Virus record (IMG/VR): IMGVR_UViG_3300009788_000154
Location: 1 to 45,338 of that record
Strand: one strand, 5' to 3'
Source: a virus
Length of the DNA stretch: 45,338 nucleotides
The notes beneath the pieces are model-generated. The model did no database searches, was not told where the DNA came from, and was given only the letters and a program-made list of their open reading frames with translations. A program made the translations under genes and the position numbers. Within the stretch, counting starts at the first letter, position 1; every line of letters starts with the position of its first letter. Of the stretch, positions 38,286 to 45,102 are shown piece by piece.

Positions 38286-39299
38286 ATGGCAGACGCATTA
38301 AGTGGTATATTAGATGTAGGAGCGAAAGCGGCTCACGGTTTTGCTTTAGTTGGCAGCCCAGGTTATAGGGCAGGCCAACAAGTACAACTGCAAATAAACG
38401 AACAGCAACGAACAAAACAAAGAGAACAGCTTAGTTTATACTTAAATATCTTAAAAGATAGAACTGGAAGTTGGTCGAAGGAAGCCCAAAAAGCTGCTGG
38501 CGATAGTATCCGAAGATTGCCCATATTCAAAAGTATAGCGGACAGACTTGGCGGGGGGCGACTTCGAGGGGAAGGTGGTGGTGCTTTTGGTGGGATACCA
38601 CCAGGGATGATAACATCTAAAGTAGAAGTAGGCAAAGAAGGCTTGCCATCTTACACCTTTGAGCCTGAACAGAAGTTCGGCGCTATTCCAGGCGCTTATG
38701 GTCTTGTACCAGAAGAAAAACGAGCCGCTCTTGCTGAAGAAGCTATTGTTAAGCCAGCAACTCAAATTATTATGTCATCTACGGAAAGACAGAAAATTGC
38801 TGAAACACGGGCAAGTATTGACGCACTTGATAATTTAAAAAGTCTATTTGATAGCGCCCAGACAAAAACCGGCCCGATAACAGGTAGAATCTCTCCTATT
38901 GCTGGTTTAGTGGGGATGACAACTGATGAACAGGAATCATTTATGGCAGCTACCTCGGCTTTCAAGAACGCCATAATTAAGGAAATAACTGGCGCTCAAA
39001 TGTCTGAACAGGAAGCCAGCCGAATTATGAAACAGATTCCTGATATTACAGACCCATCGCCAAGATGGAAAGCTAAATGGGAGCAAAGTAAAAAGAACTT
39101 GGAATTTCTACAAAAGCGCAGACTTGAAATATTGGAACAATCAGGCTTGCGAGTTCCGCGAGCAGGGGGTGAAAAAGAGAACGTATTTATATCAAGTCCT
39201 TTTCGTTCAGATAGCTTCCCAACAGCGGTAAATCCAAAAACGGGACAACGATTGATTTTAATAAATAACAAATGGGTTCCTGCTAATAAGGAGAAATAA
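38286..39299 (+). CDS. Ejection-type protein
   Basis: 337 residues. A helix/coil-rich protein with TGPITGRISPIAGLVGMTTD, then MAATSAFKNAIIKEITGAQM and EQEASRIMKQIPDITDPSPR, a helical module I recognise in phage internal proteins. The C-terminus (NPKTGQRLILINNKWVPANK) is a short beta motif. It lies between two other ejection-like genes and ends overlapping the next start. Confidence 0.65.
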   Translation: MADALSGILDVGAKAAHGFALVGSPGYRAGQQVQLQINEQQRTKQREQLSLYLNILKDRTGSWSKEAQKAAGDSIRRLPIFKSIADRLGGGRLRGEGGGAFGGIPPGMITSKVEVGKEGLPSYTFEPEQKFGAIPGAYGLVPEEKRAALAEEAIVKPATQIIMSSTERQKIAETRASIDALDNLKSLFDSAQTKTGPITGRISPIAGLVGMTTDEQESFMAATSAFKNAIIKEITGAQMSEQEASRIMKQIPDITDPSPRWKAKWEQSKKNLEFLQKRRLEILEQSGLRVPRAGGEKENVFISSPFRSDSFPTAVNPKTGQRLILINNKWVPANKEK

Positions 39300-41137
39300 T
39301 GGCTAACCAAACACAGTTGCCGCCACTACCAGAAGGTTTTGTATTAGAAGAATCTAAGACTACTCCAGAGACTCCAACACTTCCCGAAGGATTTGTATTA
39401 GATAAACAACCTCAAGAGGAGGATATTCTTGTAAGACCAAGACTTAAAGGAATATATGATTTTCAGAGAAAAATAGCAATTCCACCTGAGAGACAAGAAC
39501 GGGCAATACGCAGGTTTCATTATGGTGCCCAAACTGCTGGTGGCTTTGGTGGTGGTGCATTAGGCGCTACTGTCGGACATCCTATTGTTGGCGCAGGACT
39601 TGGCGGGGCTGCTGCTGAATCTCTTGTCCAATTAGGAGAACACGCTTTTTTCCCAGAAATTGCACCTAAAACTTCTTGGGAAGCAACGAAGAAAATTGGA
39701 TGGGCTGGTGGTAGAGAAATGCTCGAAGAAGGGATAGCGAGAGCGGTGATTAAAGTAGGTGCGCCTTTTGCCAGAAAAATATCCCCGAAAACAAAAGAGG
39801 TTATGAATTATCTTAAAAGATATAAAGGACGATTAACACCAGCGCAAGCTACCGAAGACCGCGCCCTTGATTTATTGGAAAATGTGGCTGAATCTTCATT
39901 GTTAGGTGGCGGGCGAATGTTTGAATACAAAAGAGGGCAGGAATTATTACTTGATACAATCGCAAATGATATTACTACCAGATTGGGAACGAGGGCGACT
40001 AAAGAACAGGCTGGCGAAGTAGTTCAAGCGATAATTAAGAATAAAACAGACGCTTTCAGAAAAGTTGGGGCAGGCTTATATAAGAAAGTCGATGATGTTA
40101 CCAAAGGTATAATGATAAATACCAAGCCTCTTAAAAGAGAAGCTACAAAAATATTAAAGCAAATGACACCTATAACCAAAGGTAAGGCTCTTATGCCTTC
40201 TCTTGCCAATAAAAGTACTGTGAGGGTATTGAGAGACTTTCAAAATCTTCCTGATGCCGTTCCATTTTCATATCTAAATCAATGGCGAAGTGACTTACTT
40301 CAAGTTGGTTATGCTCCAAGTGATATAATTCCAGGCAAAACTGCGGGTATGGCGAAATATTTTGCGGGGAATATTGATAGCCTTTTCAAACAAGCAGAAG
40401 GCGGTTTGACTGGAGAGGCAGCGGAAGCATTACAAGCCGCAAATTCATATTGGAGATTAGGCAAAGAGCGCTTTAATTCTGCTTTGATAAAAAGAATTGC
40501 TAAAAAGAACCCAGAGTATGTTTTGCCAGCTTTTGTGAAAAGAGGCGCTATTGGAGATATACAGGAAGTTAGAAAAATCATTGGCCCGAAAGCGTGGGGG
40601 GATGTAAAGGGTGCGTATATACAAGACCTTTTGTTTGTGCAGGCAAGAGATGCTTCGGGCGTGTTATCAGGAAAAAAATTGCAGAATATACTAACCAAAA
40701 TGACGCCAGAGACAATGAGTGAGATTTTTGGTAAGGCAAGTACAAAAGAATTAAAATTATTTGCTAATACCGCAATGGCAGTTCAACAAAGAGCGGCAGG
40801 CGGTGGTGGAATGTTAATTCAATTAACTCAAGCAGGAGCAATTCTTAGTTTTCCAGCATTTGTAGCGGGTGGCTTAACGGAAGTGGGGGCAGGAACTACA
40901 GGAACAATTCTTTTAGGCCCTTATGCTATGGGTCGTATTTTTACGAATCCGACAGGGATAAAATGGTTAACCGAAGGTTTAATAACAGGTGCAGGCTCAA
41001 AAGAAGCAGTGCGTTTGACGCCACGTTTAATACATCTTATTGGTAAAGAAGCATTAGCTAAAGATGAAGTTTTACAAAAAGAACGAATGGCAGTAAAACA
41101 AAGACAACAACGGCCAGCTTTCGGACATCATTTTTAA
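39299..41137 (+). CDS. Large ejection protein with membrane-active segment
   Basis: 612 residues. The N-terminus carries two PxLPEGFVL motifs (residues 8-15 and 27-34), common in phage ejection proteins. A Gly/Ala-rich hydrophobic segment follows (TAGGFGGGALGATVGHPIVG, about 79-98), then a helical body, and a second hydrophobic region near 515-550 (AGAILSFPAFVAGGLTEVGA). Such proteins form the transmembrane conduit for DNA entry. It is the last gene of the late operon, and its stop abuts the stop of a converging gene. Confidence 0.7.
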   Translation: MANQTQLPPLPEGFVLEESKTTPETPTLPEGFVLDKQPQEEDILVRPRLKGIYDFQRKIAIPPERQERAIRRFHYGAQTAGGFGGGALGATVGHPIVGAGLGGAAAESLVQLGEHAFFPEIAPKTSWEATKKIGWAGGREMLEEGIARAVIKVGAPFARKISPKTKEVMNYLKRYKGRLTPAQATEDRALDLLENVAESSLLGGGRMFEYKRGQELLLDTIANDITTRLGTRATKEQAGEVVQAIIKNKTDAFRKVGAGLYKKVDDVTKGIMINTKPLKREATKILKQMTPITKGKALMPSLANKSTVRVLRDFQNLPDAVPFSYLNQWRSDLLQVGYAPSDIIPGKTAGMAKYFAGNIDSLFKQAEGGLTGEAAEALQAANSYWRLGKERFNSALIKRIAKKNPEYVLPAFVKRGAIGDIQEVRKIIGPKAWGDVKGAYIQDLLFVQARDASGVLSGKKLQNILTKMTPETMSEIFGKASTKELKLFANTAMAVQQRAAGGGGMLIQLTQAGAILSFPAFVAGGLTEVGAGTTGTILLGPYAMGRIFTNPTGIKWLTEGLITGAGSKEAVRLTPRLIHLIGKEALAKDEVLQKERMAVKQRQQRPAFGHHF

Positions 41138-41440
41138 TCAATATGGACCAAAATAAAACCAAACAAAAAAAGAAGAGATAAGCCATATTATTTTTAATGA
41201 TTGTTCTGGATAAACTATAAAGATAATGGCCAAAATAATGAGAACAACAAATATCAATTCAAAAAGAGTATGTTTGATTTTTGTAAATTTTGGTGGTTCT
41301 GATTTGATTCCTTGAGAGCGTAATTCGTAATAGTCTTTTCGGTCTTGGTCAAAACGTAAATTCTCATGTTTCACCATTTGCCGATGAGCTACAAGAATGA
41401 AAAAAGCAATTAAAAGAATTAAAAAACCTATTGCAAACAT
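41138..41440 (-). CDS. Three-span membrane protein, divergent
   Basis: 100 residues on the minus strand. Hydrophobic segments at about 2-18 (FAIGFLILLIAFFILVA), 62-77 (IFVVLIILAIIFIVYP) and 82-97 (LKIIWLISSFFVWFYF), with a charged middle. No ribosome binding site is seen; the promoter at 41447-41474 would start transcription at the ATG (leaderless). Candidate for a superinfection exclusion or holin-type moron, unproven. Its stop is directly next to the stop of the ejection gene. Confidence 0.65.
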   Translation of the reverse strand: MFAIGFLILLIAFFILVAHRQMVKHENLRFDQDRKDYYELRSQGIKSEPPKFTKIKHTLFELIFVVLIILAIIFIVYPEQSLKIIWLISSFFVWFYFGPY

Positions 41441-41446
41441 AACTAT

Positions 41447-41474
41447 ATTTTAACTATTTTAACAGGAAAGTCAA
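41447..41474 (-). promoter_or_regulatory. Minus-strand promoter giving a leaderless mRNA
   Basis: Read on the minus strand, TTGACT (complement 41469-41474) and TAAAAT (complement 41447-41452) are 16 bases apart, and only six bases separate the -10 from the ATG at 41440. A start 7 bases after the -10 would coincide with the ATG. Confidence 0.65.
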
Positions 41475-41481
41475 GTAAAAT

Positions 41482-41664
41482 ATGAATAATATAGCCCAAT
41501 GGATAATCGTAGCAATAGCAGTTGGTGGTTTTATTTATAGTGCCATAGTTACGAATGTTACACTCAAAAATGATGTCAAACATTTACAAAAGTCTGTAGA
41601 TGGCCTATGGTCAGAGATAAACGAAATCAAAAATATTCTAATTGAAAAAAGGAGCAAATTATGA
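41482..41664 (+). CDS. XhlA/holin-accessory-like membrane protein
   Basis: 60 residues: an N-terminal transmembrane helix (about 5-23, AQWIIVAIAVGGFIYSAIVT) and a C-terminal coiled coil (LKNDVKHLQKSVDGLWSEIN). This shape is typical of haemolysin XhlA-like or spanin-like lysis proteins. The following lipoprotein overlaps its end by four bases, supporting a lysis pair. Confidence 0.6.
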   Translation: MNNIAQWIIVAIAVGGFIYSAIVTNVTLKNDVKHLQKSVDGLWSEINEIKNILIEKRSKL

Positions 41665-42218
41665 AGAAATTATTTGTTGTAGCGATACTGGCATTGGAAA
41701 TGTTGGTATTTGCTGGTGGTTGCATACCGACAACCGCTCAAATCCAGACAGCAACCAATAAGACCGATACCTTGATGGTTGTCGTGGATAAGTTACAAGA
41801 AACCGTTGGAGTTTTGGTCAAGGATGGCATTATTGAGTCCGAGAAGGTCAAAGTAATCTTCAAGGAAATTGACGATGCTCAGGAGAAAATTATTGCCGCT
41901 AACGAGGCCATCAAAGAGAAAGCGGACGAAAGTGCCTTAGAGCAATTCAAGGCCGGTTGGGAAACGACTAAGGACTACAATCCTTATTACGTTCCTGGCG
42001 CTCTCATTCTGACGATTCTTGGTGAAGCTGGCGCATTGTGGAAGGTCAACCAAAACAAGAATAAGGTAAATGCCAAGCGCCAAGCAGATAAAGAAGGTCG
42101 GGAATTAGCCTTACGTGAAATAGCCGCAATGCCAGACACCGAAATAACTGCGCCGGTCGTTAAGGCAAAAATGTATAAAGCTATAGGTGATGCACGTAGA
42201 GGTAATGGCGTAACTTAA
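41661..42218 (+). CDS. Lipoprotein, possibly lysis-related
   Basis: 185 residues. MKKLFVVAILALEMLVFAGG followed by C21 forms a lipoprotein signal. The mature part has a long helix (KVIFKEIDDAQEKIIAANEA), a second hydrophobic segment at about 113-127 (VPGALILTILGEAGA) and a basic C-terminus. With the preceding membrane protein it could act as an outer-membrane spanin partner or in adhesion. No enzyme motif is present. A terminator follows. Confidence 0.65.
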   Translation: MKKLFVVAILALEMLVFAGGCIPTTAQIQTATNKTDTLMVVVDKLQETVGVLVKDGIIESEKVKVIFKEIDDAQEKIIAANEAIKEKADESALEQFKAGWETTKDYNPYYVPGALILTILGEAGALWKVNQNKNKVNAKRQADKEGRELALREIAAMPDTEITAPVVKAKMYKAIGDARRGNGVT

Positions 42219-42242
42219 AGAGCTTTTCATCACCCTCCTCCG

Positions 42243-42277
42243 AAGCCCAGTTGATTTTTTAGTTGACTGGGCTTTTT
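42243..42277 (+). terminator. Intrinsic terminator after the lysis-type genes
   Basis: AAGCCCAGT (42243-42251) pairs with ACTGGGCTT (42266-42274), 9 bp, followed by TTT to give five T (42273-42277). The 3' arm overlaps the -35 of the next promoter. Confidence 0.85.
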
Positions 42278-42291
42278 AATTGTGGTATAAT
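42263..42291 (+). promoter_or_regulatory. Strong promoter inside the terminator, leaderless start
   Basis: TTGACT (42263-42268) and a perfect TATAAT (42286-42291) are exactly 17 bases apart. Six bases lie between the -10 and the ATG at 42298, so the mRNA should begin at or within a base or two of the start codon. The -35 lies in the 3' arm of the preceding terminator. Confidence 0.8.
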
Positions 42292-42297
42292 GCGAGA

Positions 42298-42498
42298 ATG
42301 GGTTTAAGTAAAAATGGCTACAAATTGAGAGAGGCAATAGCCGAAGCTGGCTTTGAGATAACGCCTGATGAACTTGACGATGCACTGATGGAAGCTCACG
42401 AAAGAATTAGTGGTGGCAAATGTCGTTTTTGCGGAATAGGTGACGAAAACACAGAATTAAGATATGGGATGTGTTTTAATTGTTTTATGAAAGCGTAA
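42298..42498 (+). CDS. Small zinc-finger protein, leaderless
   Basis: 66 residues from the ATG at 42298, with no ribosome binding site because the transcript starts there. A helical first half (YKLREAIAEAGFEITPDELD) is followed by CRFCGIGDENTELRYGMCFN and a final C: two CxxC pairs for one zinc ion. Its own promoter and placement right after a terminator are the features of an independently expressed moron gene, perhaps active early or in other states. Confidence 0.7.
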   Translation: MGLSKNGYKLREAIAEAGFEITPDELDDALMEAHERISGGKCRFCGIGDENTELRYGMCFNCFMKA

Positions 42499-42518
42499 AT
42501 CTTTTTTTTAATTTATTT

Positions 42519-42579
42519 TCTCGTATTTATGCAATGGTTTTTGTCCGGCTAAATCTTTGCCTCTTAGATATTTACGAGA
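42519..42579 (+). other. Stem-loop downstream of the zinc-finger gene
   Basis: TCTCGTA (42519-42525) pairs perfectly with TACGAGA (42573-42579), enclosing a second imperfect pairing of AAATCT with AGATATTT. It may stabilise the 3' end of the leaderless mRNA. Directly upstream a run of eight T follows the stop codon without a hairpin. Confidence 0.35.
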
Positions 42580-42640
42580 TTTAAGCCCAAAAAATGTCGT
42601 AGAAAATGAACGGTTAGAGAAGGAATTTTCAAAATAGGGC

Positions 42641-42669
42641 TTGACTTTCTTGCCGAAATAGACGATAAT
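42641..42669 (+). promoter_or_regulatory. Promoter for the HNH-AP2 gene
   Basis: TTGACT (42641-42646) and GATAAT (42664-42669, five of six matches) are 17 bases apart. The predicted start is near 42676, leaving a ~40-base leader before the ATG at 42716. Confidence 0.65.
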
Positions 42670-42703
42670 ATAATACAGAATTAAGAATTGAATAGTTTAG
42701 TAA

Positions 42704-42804
42704 GGGAACCCGACAATGAAGATTACATCCCAAAAAACCAAATCACGGCACAATACCGTTCAAGGGGTATGTCAATTCCTTTTGTCGGGTTCCCATACCC
42801 TTTG
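42704..42804 (+). promoter_or_regulatory. H-type pseudoknot at the start of the HNH-AP2 gene
   Basis: GGGAACCCGACAA (42704-42716) is perfectly complementary to 42782-42794 (13 bp), and CAAGGGGTAT (42761-42770) pairs with ATACCCTTTG (42795-42804, 10 bp, one GU). The order of the strands makes an H-type pseudoknot with the two helices directly adjacent. The ATG at 42716 begins at the last paired base, so the fold can control translation. Confidence 0.65.
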
Positions 42805-43264
42805 GCGGTTTATCCCATTGTCTCAAGGATTATTTGCTATTGTTGATGCAGATAAATACGAATGGTTAATGCAGTGGAAATGGTGTGTTTGTGAAAGCAA
42901 ATTCGGTTATGCTTATGCGATAAGAGGAGAAAAAGGAAAAACGATTAGTATGCACCGCCAGATATTAGGTTGTAAAAAGGGAGAGCATACTGACCATATA
43001 AATCACAATACGCTTGATAACAGGATTGACAATATAAGAAAATGTACCATTGCGCAAAACCAATATAACGCAATGCCCAGAAAAGGCACAAGCAAATATA
43101 AAGGCGTCTATTTATATCGCGACCGTAACAAATGGCACGCAGAAGTAGTGTTCAAGGGTAAGCATTATCATTTAGATTGGTATAAATCAGAAAAAAAAGC
43201 GGCAAAGGCGTATGATGTTAAGGCTAAGGAATTATTCGGAGAATTTGCATATACGAATTTCTAA
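42716..43264 (+). CDS. HNH endonuclease with AP2 DNA-binding domain
   Basis: 182 residues. The family core begins at about residue 33 (IPLSQGLFAIVDADKYEWLM, W..KWCVC). The HNH active site is HTDHINHNTLDNR (91-103) after MHRQILG. The AP2 DNA-binding domain is YKGVYLYRDRNKWHAEVVFK (128-147). Such genes are free-standing homing endonucleases of phages. The first 32 residues look like non-family sequence because they are encoded across the pseudoknot; an internal TTG at 42782 is an alternative start. It has its own promoter. Confidence 0.88.
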   Translation: MKITSQKTKSRHNTVQGVCQFLLSGSHTLWRFIPLSQGLFAIVDADKYEWLMQWKWCVCESKFGYAYAIRGEKGKTISMHRQILGCKKGEHTDHINHNTLDNRIDNIRKCTIAQNQYNAMPRKGTSKYKGVYLYRDRNKWHAEVVFKGKHYHLDWYKSEKKAAKAYDVKAKELFGEFAYTNF

Positions 43265-43306
43265 ATTGGCTCCGCGCTCTTGTCGGTTTATTAAAGGAGA
43301 AAGAAA

Positions 43307-43603
43307 ATGGGCAATAAATACATACTTGAAGGCCATAAAGCAGTTAGGTGCGATAGTTTATTTGAATGGGCTAAATGGTACGAAACGGCAGACCGCCACG
43401 TTGCGAAAACTGATATATCCGATGAAGTTAATGTAAGTACAGTTTTTCTCGGTCTCAATCATAATTACGGAGACGGTGAACCGATACTGTTTGAAACTAT
43501 GGTTTTCGGTGGTAAGCACGACGAAGAAATGGAACGATATTCAACTTGGGAAGAAGCCGAAGAAGGTCATAAAAGATGGGTGGATAAATTCAAGCAATCA
43601 TAA
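43307..43603 (+). CDS. Conserved phage protein (DRHVAKT..STVFLGLNHN)
   Basis: 98 residues behind AAAGGAGAAAG. MGNKYILEGHKAVRCDSLFE, then DRHVAKTDI, STVFLGLNHNYGDGEPILFE and YSTWEEAEEGH form a pattern I know from many phages and bacteria, without an established function. The conserved segments suggest a small enzyme-like fold, but no active site is defined. Confidence 0.75.
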   Translation: MGNKYILEGHKAVRCDSLFEWAKWYETADRHVAKTDISDEVNVSTVFLGLNHNYGDGEPILFETMVFGGKHDEEMERYSTWEEAEEGHKRWVDKFKQS

Positions 43604-43610
43604 GGAGTAA

Positions 43611-43976
43611 ATGATGAAGTGGCTAACAAAAACAGAAATAGGAAGACGAGCAAAAAAATCCTACAAAGAAGCTCTATTAGTTTCGATAGAACACCACCAA
43701 CAAATAGCCAGAGCTACCCGCAGAGAGTTTTTTGAGGGCGTAGGTTCTGGGAAAGTATCAATCTCATCAAGTCATTGTGGGGTATGTCAAGCAACAAAAG
43801 GAAGTAAGTGTGGAGATTGTTTCTTATTCAGCGGTCGTGGTGGTTGTGGTTCTGATTGGAAAAGAATCCAAAAAGCAATTGATGATATTTTAACAGCAGA
43901 TGGACTTTGGCCAACAGTTGTAAAAGCTGAGAATAAAATGATTAAACGACTCGAAAGAGAATTGAAAAAATTATAG
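43611..43976 (+). CDS. Cysteine-rich hypothetical protein
   Basis: 121 residues; an ATG three bases downstream is an equal candidate. A helical N-terminus (KKSYKEALLVSIEHHQQIAR) and a central zinc region CGVCQATKGSKCGDCFLFSG with a further Cys (GGCGS), then a helical C-terminus. A phage-type small metal-binding protein without a known role. Confidence 0.65.
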   Translation: MMKWLTKTEIGRRAKKSYKEALLVSIEHHQQIARATRREFFEGVGSGKVSISSSHCGVCQATKGSKCGDCFLFSGRGGCGSDWKRIQKAIDDILTADGLWPTVVKAENKMIKRLERELKKL

Positions 43977-43990
43977 CAAAGAAGTAAATA

Positions 43991-44299
43991 ATGCGTTTAA
44001 CACGAAAGAAAGCAATAGCCCTGTGTATTGAAATGTGGACAATACACGCAGAAACAGGTTGTACAAAAGATGAGTTGCCAGAGAAACATCAAGGAATAAA
44101 TTGTGATTGTTGGTTCTGTGAATATGACGACCAAAAAAGCCCTAATTTGAAATGCGTAAAGTGTATTTTTCCATTCGAGGGCGGTGGTCTTATGTGCGAG
44201 GATATAATTTCTTATCAAAAATGGGAAGATGCCAAAACCCCCCGCACCCGCAAAAAATACGCCAAGTTATTCTTAGGGCAGATTAAGAAGTGTAAATAG
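43991..44299 (+). CDS. Cysteine-rich conserved phage protein
   Basis: 102 residues. MRLTRKKAIALCIEMWTIHA, then CDCWFCEYDD, CVKCIFPFEG and C..., and the C-terminal YQKWEDAKTPRTRKKYAKLF are a recurrent combination in small phage proteins that probably bind zinc. Function unknown. It lies in the accessory region downstream of the HNH-AP2 gene. Confidence 0.7.
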   Translation: MRLTRKKAIALCIEMWTIHAETGCTKDELPEKHQGINCDCWFCEYDDQKSPNLKCVKCIFPFEGGGLMCEDIISYQKWEDAKTPRTRKKYAKLFLGQIKKCK

Positions 44300-44334
44300 A
44301 CAAGGAGATTAGCGGAGAAAAGAGAGGAAGAATT

Positions 44335-44514
44335 ATGAGCAAAAAACAAAAGAAGACGCTGAAGGGCTATGACAAGAATGACAATCTTATTATTACTGTC
44401 GATGTTACAACTTTGCCTCAAGAGCCAATTAGCAAACTCAAAAAGGAAATTGAAATTGGGCCGATTGGTCGAAAGATTGGTAAAATAAAATGGGTGGAAG
44501 CTACAGGCGAATAA
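44335..44514 (+). CDS. 59-residue hypothetical protein
   Basis: ATG at 44335 follows GAGAGGAAGAATT. The product begins MSKKQKKTLKGYDKNDNLII and includes VDVTTLPQEPISKLKKEIEI; basic and beta/helix mixed. No family recognised. Good ribosome binding site and short gaps to the neighbours support it. Confidence 0.55.
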   Translation: MSKKQKKTLKGYDKNDNLIITVDVTTLPQEPISKLKKEIEIGPIGRKIGKIKWVEATGE

Positions 44515-44529
44515 CGTAGGAGAAATAAA

Positions 44530-44781
44530 ATGGCGAAAAAAGAAGAAATCAAATTCCCATTTGAACCATCCGAAAAAGTAAAGGCAGCTTTTCGGCACGA
44601 AGGTCAAATGAGGGCAGCGGTAAGGCTAATGACTGAGGCCTTGCTTAAAGTTGCTGGGGAACAGTGTGGAGAACCTTTTGAAATATTAAGAAAAGAACAT
44701 CCCGATATATTTCTTAAACACAGACCTCTTTTTTACAACCATGCTACACAAACAGTAGATATTAGAACTTCTAAAGATTAG
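44530..44781 (+). CDS. Small hypothetical protein
   Basis: 83 residues behind TAGGAGAAATA. Helical, with AAFRHEGQMRAAVRLMTEAL and KHRPLFYNHATQTVDIRTSK; one Cys. No domain assigned. Confidence 0.55.
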   Translation: MAKKEEIKFPFEPSEKVKAAFRHEGQMRAAVRLMTEALLKVAGEQCGEPFEILRKEHPDIFLKHRPLFYNHATQTVDIRTSKD

Positions 44782-44793
44782 TACAGGAATATC

Positions 44794-44881
44794 AGCGGCG
44801 GAGACCTGTCGGCAGGTTGGTGGAACCAAATACCGTATAATGACCGATAATAGCCAGATAGTCAAGGATGGCGCCGCCGCT
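44794..44881 (+). ncRNA. Short structured RNA candidate or leader
   Basis: AGCGGCGG (44794-44801) pairs with CCGCCGCT (44874-44881), an 8-bp closing stem. It encloses a hairpin GACCTG/CAGGTT (44803-44808/44813-44818), overlapping an alternative TTGG/CCAA pairing (44817-44820/44826-44829), and GCCA/TGGC (44853-44856/44869-44872). It ends about 22 bases before the start of the next gene, so it may be a leader rather than an independent RNA. No promoter or terminator is obvious. Confidence 0.45.
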
Positions 44882-44903
44882 CTTTTGAATAAGGATGAAT
44901 GTT

Positions 44904-45083
44904 ATGAGTAAATACAATATATTATTGACAGTAGAAGTGCCAGACGAATCTACGATTGAGCAAGTTGAATCATGGGCGAGATTCTGCGCTGGATATACAG
45001 GTTCGCTTGAAGAAAATAATCCTATATACGAACAACGAGGCAGTGATATAGAGGCAATTAGTTGTCATATATGCAAGCCCTGA
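44904..45083 (+). CDS. Small hypothetical protein
   Basis: 59 residues from the ATG at 44904 (AAGGATGAATGTT upstream); an ATG at 44895 in frame is also possible. MSKYNILLTVEVPDESTIEQ followed by VESWARFCAGYTGSLEENNP reads as a small alpha/beta protein. It follows the structured RNA element. Confidence 0.5.
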   Translation: MSKYNILLTVEVPDESTIEQVESWARFCAGYTGSLEENNPIYEQRGSDIEAISCHICKP

Positions 45084-45102
45084 AAGACTAAGGAAAAAGA
45101 AG

